Of a DNA stretch of 64,000 bases, positions 60,863-64,000 are shown one piece after another. The position numbers and the translations under genes were made by a program. Origin of the DNA: Mycolicibacterium frederiksbergense (GTDB lineage: Bacteria; Actinomycetota; Actinomycetes; Mycobacteriales; Mycobacteriaceae); assembly GCF_029893345.1 (NCBI RefSeq), contig NZ_JARXVE010000006.1, positions 248,001 through 312,000 of the forward strand. The letters are read 5' to 3'. The notes beneath the pieces are model-generated. The model was not told the origin of the DNA and searched no databases. It was given only the letters and a program-made list of their open reading frames with translations. Position 1 is the first letter of the stretch; each line of letters starts with the position of its first letter.

Positions 60863-61291
60863 TCAACTCACCGCGTGTGCCAACAGCCGCTTGAGATCGC
60901 GGCGCTGCTCGGCGTTGAGCTGGTCGAGCACGTCGTCCTCGGCGGCAAGCACCGCCGTCTCGGCGCGCTTGAGCAACTCGGTTCCGTCGGCGGTGAGTTC
61001 GGCCGGCAGGGCGCGTCCGGAAGCCACGGTGGCGGGCCTGCGCACCACGCCGCGGTCCTGTAGTCCGCGCAGCACGTTGTTCATCGCCTGCGGCGAGACA
61101 TTGGTGTGGCGGGCGAGCTCGGCGTTGGACCGTCCGGGGGCCATCGACAGGAGTCGTAGGCAGACGAACTCGGGCAACGTGAGCCCGAGCGGTTGTAGCT
61201 GTTCGGTGACCCTGGGCTGCAGCACCGCGACCACGCGATACATCAGGTATCCGAGTGGCTGTTCCTCAAGGATGTCACTCATATCAGTCAT
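60863..61291 (-). CDS. MarR family repressor (Rv2887-like)
   Basis: Winged-helix regulator of 142 residues, similar to Rv2887 in the same chromosomal position. LGYLMYRVVAVLQP starts the dimer helix and LTLPEFVCLRLLSMAPG leads to the recognition part NAELARHTNVSPQAMNNVL. The wing has VVRRPATVASGRALP. In M. tuberculosis Rv2887 represses the methyltransferase gene rv0560c and responds to salicylate-like compounds. The TTG at 61306 lies inside the operator palindrome, so ATG 61291 or 61282 is the likelier start; translation may be leaderless. Confidence 0.9.
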   Translation of the reverse strand: MTDMSDILEEQPLGYLMYRVVAVLQPRVTEQLQPLGLTLPEFVCLRLLSMAPGRSNAELARHTNVSPQAMNNVLRGLQDRGVVRRPATVASGRALPAELTADGTELLKRAETAVLAAEDDVLDQLNAEQRRDLKRLLAHAVS

Positions 61292-61292
61292 A

Positions 61293-61321
61293 TTGACACA
61301 TATCAACTAGGTTGATATACC
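61293..61321 (+). promoter_or_regulatory. Methyltransferase promoter overlapping the MarR operator
   Basis: TTGACA (61293-61298), a perfect -35, is followed after 17 bases by TATACC (61316-61321). Transcription would start about 7 bases later, at or beside the ATG of the methyltransferase (61328), so a leaderless transcript is predicted. The palindrome at 61300-61318 fills the spacer. Confidence 0.55.
61300..61318. promoter_or_regulatory. Perfect palindromic operator, probable MarR site
   Basis: ATATCAACTAGGTTGATAT has two 8-base arms that are exact reverse complements around a 3-base spacer. It lies in the 36-base gap between the divergent MarR and methyltransferase starts, where a bound dimer would block both promoters. 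The size and AT-rich arms suit MarR-family operators. Confidence 0.7.
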
Positions 61322-61327
61322 GGACGT

Positions 61328-62008
61328 ATGACTACTCCAGAAGAATTGTTCGAATCGGCATACCGCGGTGAGGCTCCCGAATTTGCGGGGGTGCGCCCGC
61401 CGTGGAGCATTGGAGAACCGCAGCCAGAGATCGCGGCACTGATCGCCGAGGGCAAGTTCCACGGCGATGTGCTCGACGCCGGCTGCGGCGAGGCGGCCAC
61501 GTCGCTCTACCTGGCCGAACGTGGATTCACCACGGTCGGGCTGGACCAGTCCGAGACTGCCATCGACCTGGCCCGGGCCGAAGCCGCCAAACGGGGTCTG
61601 GCCAACGCCAGCTTTGCGGTCGCCGACATCAGCGCGTTCACCGGCTACGACGGACGTTTCGGCACCATCGTCGACAGCACGCTGTTCCACTCCATGCCGG
61701 TGCAGCTCCGTGACGGCTACCAGCAGTCGATCGTGCGGGCCGCCGCCCCCGGAGCCTCGTACTTTGTACTGGTATTCGACAAGGCGACCATGGGCGACAC
61801 CGGGCCGGCCAATCCGGTCAGCGAGGAAGAACTGCGCGAGGTCGTTGGCAAATACTGGGTGATCGACGACGTCCGCCCGGCCCGCATCCACGCCAATGTG
61901 CCGCCGGAATTCGTGAACTTCGCGGATTTCGCCGGCCTCGATCTCCGGGACGAAGGCAACGGGCGCAAGTCGATGGCGGCCTGGTTGCTGCAGGCACACC
62001 TGGGCTAG
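61328..62008 (+). CDS. SAM-dependent methyltransferase (Rv0560c-like)
   Basis: Methyltransferase of 226 residues. Motif I is VLDAGCGEAATSLYLAERG near residue 50, then GLDQSETAIDLA, and FGTIVDSTLFHSMPV as motif IV. It is strikingly similar to M. tuberculosis Rv0560c, a salicylate-inducible enzyme that N-methylates certain drugs and methylates quinolones and phenolics. There the gene is far from its repressor gene rv2887, but here they are divergent neighbours sharing one operator. The start ATG has no Shine-Dalgarno; the promoter predicts a leaderless message. Confidence 0.9.
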   Translation: MTTPEELFESAYRGEAPEFAGVRPPWSIGEPQPEIAALIAEGKFHGDVLDAGCGEAATSLYLAERGFTTVGLDQSETAIDLARAEAAKRGLANASFAVADISAFTGYDGRFGTIVDSTLFHSMPVQLRDGYQQSIVRAAAPGASYFVLVFDKATMGDTGPANPVSEEELREVVGKYWVIDDVRPARIHANVPPEFVNFADFAGLDLRDEGNGRKSMAAWLLQAHLG

Positions 62009-62015
62009 GTGGATT

Positions 62016-62047
62016 GCATCCCGACGACACACCGGTCGGCGGGATGC
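62016..62047 (+). terminator. Hairpin after the methyltransferase gene
   Basis: GCATCCCG (62016-62023) and its exact reverse complement CGGGATGC (62040-62047) enclose 16 bases that can pair further (GAC with GTC). It begins 8 bases after the stop codon and lacks a T-tract. It likely ends the methyltransferase transcript and insulates pyrH, whose own promoter must lie in 62048-62140. Confidence 0.45.
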
Positions 62048-62148
62048 TGCCCCCGGCAACGTGTGCCGCCCGTCATAGGGCAGGATAGAAGGGCCGTCCA
62101 GGGCGATCCCTGATGGCTGTCTACGTGCGAGGAGTGCCGAGGAAACCG

Positions 62149-62898
62149 ATGGCGGATCCGAATGTCGCCGGCCAGGGCGCAGCACCCATTCGTCCCTTCT
62201 ACACGAGGGTTCTGCTCAAGCTCGGCGGTGAGATGTTCGGCGGCGGCCAGGTCGGCCTCGACCCCGACGTCGTGCACCAGGTCGCGGCCCAGATCGCCGA
62301 GGTCGTGCGCAGCGGCGTCCAGGTCGCGGTGGTGATCGGCGGCGGCAACTTCTTCCGCGGCGCGCAATTGCAGCAGCGTGGCATGGAACGCACCCGCAGC
62401 GACTACATGGGCATGCTCGGCACCGTGATGAACAGCCTTGCCTTGCAGGACTTCCTGCAAAAAGAAGGCATCGACACCCGGGTGCAGACGGCGATCACCA
62501 TGGGGCAGGTGGCGGAGCCCTACATCCCATTGCGGGCCGTGCGGCACCTGGAAAAGGGCCGGGTGGTCATCTTCGGCGCCGGCATGGGCCTGCCGTACTT
62601 CTCCACCGACACCACTGCCGCGCAGCGAGCCCTGGAGATCGGCGCCGACGTGGTGCTGATGGCCAAGGCGGTCGACGGCGTCTATACCGCGGACCCGCGT
62701 CAGGACCCCGATGCGCAGCTGCTGACCGCGATCACCCACCGCGAGGTCATCGACCGCGGTCTGCAGGTAGCCGATGCCACCGCGTTCAGTTTGTGTATGG
62801 ACAACCGGATGCCGATTCTGGTGTTCAACCTGCTTACCAACGGGAATATCGCTCGTGCGGTCGCGGGTGAGAAGATCGGAACACTGGTCACCACCTGA
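62149..62898 (+). CDS. pyrH: UMP kinase
   Basis: Phosphorylates UMP to UDP in pyrimidine nucleotide synthesis; hexameric and usually GTP-activated and UTP-inhibited. The 249-residue protein of the amino-acid-kinase fold shows RVLLKLGGEMFGGG (phosphate loop), VVIGGGNFFRGAQL, RTRSDYMGMLGTVMN and FSTDTTAAQRALEIGADVV. GAGGA lies 6 bases before the ATG at 62149, which is preferred to 62113. It precedes frr and cdsA in the conserved order. Confidence 0.96.
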   Translation: MADPNVAGQGAAPIRPFYTRVLLKLGGEMFGGGQVGLDPDVVHQVAAQIAEVVRSGVQVAVVIGGGNFFRGAQLQQRGMERTRSDYMGMLGTVMNSLALQDFLQKEGIDTRVQTAITMGQVAEPYIPLRAVRHLEKGRVVIFGAGMGLPYFSTDTTAAQRALEIGADVVLMAKAVDGVYTADPRQDPDAQLLTAITHREVIDRGLQVADATAFSLCMDNRMPILVFNLLTNGNIARAVAGEKIGTLVTT

Positions 62899-62939
62899 CG
62901 GGTGGGCCGGGCGAGCGAGAGCGGACGGGAGAACACAAG

Positions 62940-63497
62940 GTGATCGACGAAACTCTCTTCGATGCCGAAGAGAAGATGGAAAAGGCCGTGAGTGTGGCCC
63001 GCGACGATTTGGCGTCGATTCGGACCGGTCGGGCCAATCCGGGGATGTTCACCCGCATCAACATCGACTACTACGGGTCGATGACGTCGATCACGCAGCT
63101 GGCGAGCATCAACGTGCCCGAGGCGCGGCTCGTCGTCATCAAGCCCTATGAGGCCTCGCAGCTGAGGCCGATCGAGGACGCGATCCGCAACTCCGACCTT
63201 GGGGTCAACCCGAGCAATGACGGCAACGTCATCCGGATTTCCATCCCGCAGCTGACCGAGGAGCGTCGCCGCGACCTGGTCAAGCAGGCGAAATCCAAAG
63301 GCGAGGACGCCAAGGTGTCGGTCCGCAACATCCGCCGCAAGGCGATGGATGAGCTCAGCCGGATCAAGAAGGACGGCGAGGCCGGCGAGGACGAGGTCGG
63401 GCGGGCAGAGAAGGATCTCGACAAATCGACCCACACCTACACCAGCCAGATCGACGACCTGGTCAAGCACAAGGAAGGCGAGTTGCTGGAGGTCTAG
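62940..63497 (+). CDS. frr: Ribosome recycling factor
   Basis: Splits post-termination ribosomes together with EF-G. The 185-residue length is standard. The sequence has EEKMEKAVSVARDDLASIRT, GRANPGMFTRINIDYYGSMT and the C-terminal RRDLVKQAKSKGEDAKVSVR, followed by the MDELSRIKKDGEAGEDEV hinge region. The start is GTG 62940, 41 bases after pyrH, with no strong Shine-Dalgarno. It lies between pyrH and cdsA as in all mycobacteria. Confidence 0.97.
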   Translation: MIDETLFDAEEKMEKAVSVARDDLASIRTGRANPGMFTRINIDYYGSMTSITQLASINVPEARLVVIKPYEASQLRPIEDAIRNSDLGVNPSNDGNVIRISIPQLTEERRRDLVKQAKSKGEDAKVSVRNIRRKAMDELSRIKKDGEAGEDEVGRAEKDLDKSTHTYTSQIDDLVKHKEGELLEV

Positions 63498-63520
63498 ATG
63501 ACCTTCAGCACCCCAGTCCC

Positions 63521-64000
63521 GTGGCACAGTCTGAGCCACCGCAGAAGACCTCGCGTGCCGGCCGCGACCTGCCGGCAGCTATCACCGTCGGAGTGGTCCT
63601 CGGTGCCCTTGCGATAGGCACCCTGCTCTTCGCGCCCATCTGGTGGCTGCCGCTGCTCGCGGTGGCCATCGCCATCGCCACCCACGAGGTGATCCGGCGG
63701 ATGCGCGAGCACGGCTACGCGCTGCCCACCGTGCCGCTGCTGCTCGGCGGGCAGGCGATGATCTGGCTGACCTGGCCGTTCGGGGTCGCGGGCCTACTGG
63801 GCGCCTACGGCGGCACCGTCGTCGTCTGCATGGTGTGGCGGCTGGTCGGCCAGGGGCTGGACCAGCAACCCGTCAACTACCTGCGCGATACTGCGGTCTC
63901 GGTGCTGCTCGCCGCGTGGGTGCCGATGTTTGCGGCCTTCACCGCCCTGCTGATTTTCGCCGACCACGGCGGTGTGCGGGTGTTCATCGTGATCGTCACG
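63521..64000 (+). CDS. cdsA: Phosphatidate cytidylyltransferase, N-terminal part (cut by window edge)
   Basis: Makes CDP-diacylglycerol from phosphatidic acid and CTP, the precursor of phosphatidylinositol, cardiolipin and phosphatidylethanolamine. The window contains 160 codons. The N-terminus has a short polar region with KTSRAGRDLPAAITVGVV, then several membrane helices (ALAIGTLLFAPIWWLPLLA, VPLLLGGQAMIWLTWPFG and others). The similarity to mycobacterial CdsA around SRAGRDL and the ATHEVIRRMREHGY loop is strong; the catalytic C-terminal part is outside. GTG 63521 is the only reasonable start in this frame, 23 bases after frr. Confidence 0.9.
   Translation, partial: MAQSEPPQKTSRAGRDLPAAITVGVVLGALAIGTLLFAPIWWLPLLAVAIAIATHEVIRRMREHGYALPTVPLLLGGQAMIWLTWPFGVAGLLGAYGGTVVVCMVWRLVGQGLDQQPVNYLRDTAVSVLLAAWVPMFAAFTALLIFADHGGVRVFIVIVT

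Overview
The window is chromosomal DNA from a fast-growing mycobacterium (Mycolicibacterium-like). The G+C content is high, GTG starts are common, and the core gene order matches the M. tuberculosis block Rv2909c to Rv2881c. In order this is rpsP, a KH protein, rimM, trmD, an LppW-like lipoprotein, rplS, lepB, rnhB, a DUF2469 gene, yraN, comM, dprA, viuB, xerC, an F420-type oxidoreductase, an M23 peptidase, rpsB, tsf, an AmiC-like amidase, a MarR regulator, pyrH, frr and cdsA (cut by the right edge). No tRNA, rRNA, CRISPR array, transposase or prophage was seen.

Layout. 1-5.9 kb: ribosomal protein, tRNA modification and secretion genes. 5.9-33.5 kb: a large accessory block where M. tuberculosis has only fdhF and fdhD. 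It holds a SelO pseudokinase; a PucR regulator divergent from a semialdehyde dehydrogenase and aminotransferase pair; a four-gene DyP-peroxidase operon joined by ATGA overlaps; a 2-oxoacid dehydrogenase E1, CoA-transferase and thioesterase operon; a putative IdeR-controlled iron ABC transporter operon ending in an adenylation, carrier and membrane-acyltransferase protein; a relic of a TetR gene; and a TetR / ABC1 kinase / P450 unit. 33.5-44.9 kb: yraN-comM-dprA preceded by three DnaA-box-like sites, then siderophore-interacting protein, lactate 2-monooxygenase, DUF5995, a CocE-like lipoprotein, xerC, a hydrolase and an F420-type oxidoreductase. 45-47.5 kb: M23 peptidase, rpsB-tsf and a strong terminator.

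47.6-58.1 kb: an apparent insertion between tsf and the amidase gene. It carries a two-module non-ribosomal peptide synthetase (C-A-T-C-A-T-TE, 2,395 residues, first module with a serine code), translationally coupled to a fusion of an FAD monooxygenase and a condensation-like domain. In that domain the catalytic HH of HHxxxDG is replaced by TY. This is the best candidate for an undescribed system. 58.2-64 kb: amidase, glycerate kinase, a divergent MarR / methyltransferase pair around a perfect palindrome (homologues of Rv2887 and Rv0560c), pyrH, frr and partial cdsA.

All calls come from reading the sequence and recalling families. No database search was run.
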